Below, one piece after another: positions 63,307-64,000 of a stretch of 64,000 nt of DNA (position 1 is its first letter; each line of letters starts with the position of its first letter). Made by a program: the position numbers and the translations under genes. A model generated the notes under the pieces. It saw only the letters and a list, made by a program, of their open reading frames with translations, searched no databases and was not told where the DNA came from. Location: the NCBI RefSeq assembly GCF_001592205.1, contig NZ_BCWM01000005.1, positions 123,239 to 187,238 on the forward strand. The letters are read 5' to 3'. This DNA comes from Brevundimonas vesicularis NBRC 12165 (GTDB taxonomy: Bacteria; Pseudomonadota; Alphaproteobacteria; Caulobacterales; Caulobacteraceae).

Positions 63307-64000
63307 TCAGAGCAGACCCGCGATCGCCTCACGAGCGGCGTCGCCCAGGTCGGGGCGTTTCAGGGCCAGGGCGACGTTGGCGCGCAGCAGGCCGATCTTG
63401 TCGCCGCAGTCGTGGGTGACGCCCGCGTATTCGACGGCGGTGAAGCTCTGGTCCGCCATCAGTCGCGCCATGGCGTCGGTCAGTTGAATCTCGCCGCCCG
63501 CGCCCTTTTCCTGCGTCGCCAACAGGTCGAAGATCTCCGGCTGCAGGATGTAACGGCCCGAGATCGACAGGTTGGACGGCGCGGTTCCAGCCGCGGGTTT
63601 TTCGACCATGCCCTTCATGACGATGCGCGATCCGTCGCGGCTGACCGGATCGACGATGCCGTACTTGTGGGTCTGATCTTCGGGGACGGATTCCACGCCG
63701 ATGATGTTGCCGCCGGTCTCGGCATAAACCTCGGCCAACTGCTTTAGAGCGCCGGGCTGAGAGTCCACGATGACGTCGGGCAGGATGACGGCGAACGGCT
63801 CGTAGCCGATGATGTCGCGCGCGCACCAGACGGCGTGGCCCAAGCCCTTGGGCTGCATCTGGCGGGTGAAGCTCATCTCCCCGGCCGAGGCCAGTTCGGC
63901 GTTCATCATCTCCAAGATGTCAGTCTTGCCCTTGGCCAGAAGCTGGGCTTCCAGCTCGATCTGGTGGTCGAAATAGTCCTCGATGGCGCCCTTGGAGCGA
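63307..64000 (-). CDS. galU: UTP-glucose-1-phosphate uridylyltransferase (N-terminus off the window)
   Basis: The frame runs to the window end, with RSKGAIEDYFDHQIELE upstream of LEMMNAELAS. Visible motifs include QMQPKGLGHAVWCARDIIG, FAVILPDVIVD, the MVEKPAAGTAPSNLSISGRY block, and ATQEKGAGGEIQLTDAM near the C-terminus. It makes UDP-glucose for envelope polysaccharides. The first ATG inside the window (63915) is internal. About 230 residues are present of a usual ~290. Confidence 0.94.
   Translation of the reverse strand, partial: RSKGAIEDYFDHQIELEAQLLAKGKTDILEMMNAELASAGEMSFTRQMQPKGLGHAVWCARDIIGYEPFAVILPDVIVDSQPGALKQLAEVYAETGGNIIGVESVPEDQTHKYGIVDPVSRDGSRIVMKGMVEKPAAGTAPSNLSISGRYILQPEIFDLLATQEKGAGGEIQLTDAMARLMADQSFTAVEYAGVTHDCGDKIGLLRANVALALKRPDLGDAAREAIAGLL

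Overview
The window is high-GC, gene-dense chromosomal DNA from an alphaproteobacterium. I infer Caulobacterales, and Brevundimonas or a close relative is my best guess. The grounds are a DivL-type kinase with tyrosine in place of the H-box histidine, a complete PhyR/NepR/EcfG/PhyK general stress response locus, a full CtrA-type site, a PhaR regulator, and short genes with weak or absent ribosome binding sites. No phage, insertion sequence, CRISPR array, rRNA or tRNA was seen. The first gene (NDUFA9-like epimerase) and the last (galU) run off the ends.

Layout. 0-9.4 kb: NDUFA9-like protein, recQ, a small secreted protein, pgi, a divergent zinc-homeostasis pair (DUF1826 protein and COG0523 GTPase) around a probable Zur operator, a secreted glycine-zipper protein, and groES-groEL behind a promoter and imperfect CIRCE. 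9.4-16.9 kb: a palindromic intergenic repeat, a divergent pair of glycosyltransferases (GT2, GT39), HMG-CoA lyase, a membrane protein, a pair of nested-hairpin repeats, phaR with a coupled small gene, a hemolysin III/PAQR protein and an acetyl-CoA acetyltransferase. 16.9-29.5 kb: M28 peptidase, htpX, an SdhAF4-like protein, a repeat-rich secreted protein behind a CtrA site, pyrF, marC, a minimal zincin, divL, a second M28 peptidase, a frameshifted flavoprotein, a GreA-like factor and an XRE regulator. 29.5-36.3 kb: one long minus-strand run, nfu, tsaB, rimI, fur, miaB, phoH, ybeY and lnt. 36.3-41.7 kb: HerA-like ATPase, AI-2E family transporter, obgE, gabD. 41.7-47.4 kb: the general stress response island. 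47.4-56.5 kb: SapC-family protein, zur, a hydrolase, nadD-rsfS-rlmH, an EnvC-like factor, ctpA, and the carboxynorspermidine pathway pair. 56.5-64 kb: a structured non-coding region, ffh, rpsP, rimM, YegP-like, GST, DUF3597 protein, BenE transporter, fabI and galU.

Most notable: the stress island carries four exact GGAAC-N17-cGTT (EcfG-type) promoters. They sit in front of nepR-ecfG-phyK, phyR, an entericidin-type lipoprotein gene (promoter inside the phyK 3' end), and a roughly 110-nt intergenic transcript with a 9-bp stem, an exposed run of six C, a GAAA-capped hairpin and a rho-independent terminator. The last is a strong candidate for a stress-induced small RNA resembling GsrN of Caulobacter. 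A second unusual signal is a family of short nested-hairpin elements with a shared CAAG bulge: two direct copies at 13.53-13.60 kb and two head-to-head copies upstream of ffh.

Links between genes: the Zur-like repressor at 48.3 kb probably controls the operator at 5.35 kb; PhaR and the thiolase both belong to polyhydroxybutyrate metabolism; nspC and its dehydrogenase partner form an alternative spermidine route; DivL, the CtrA-site gene, CtpA and the EnvC-like factor all touch the cell cycle and envelope.
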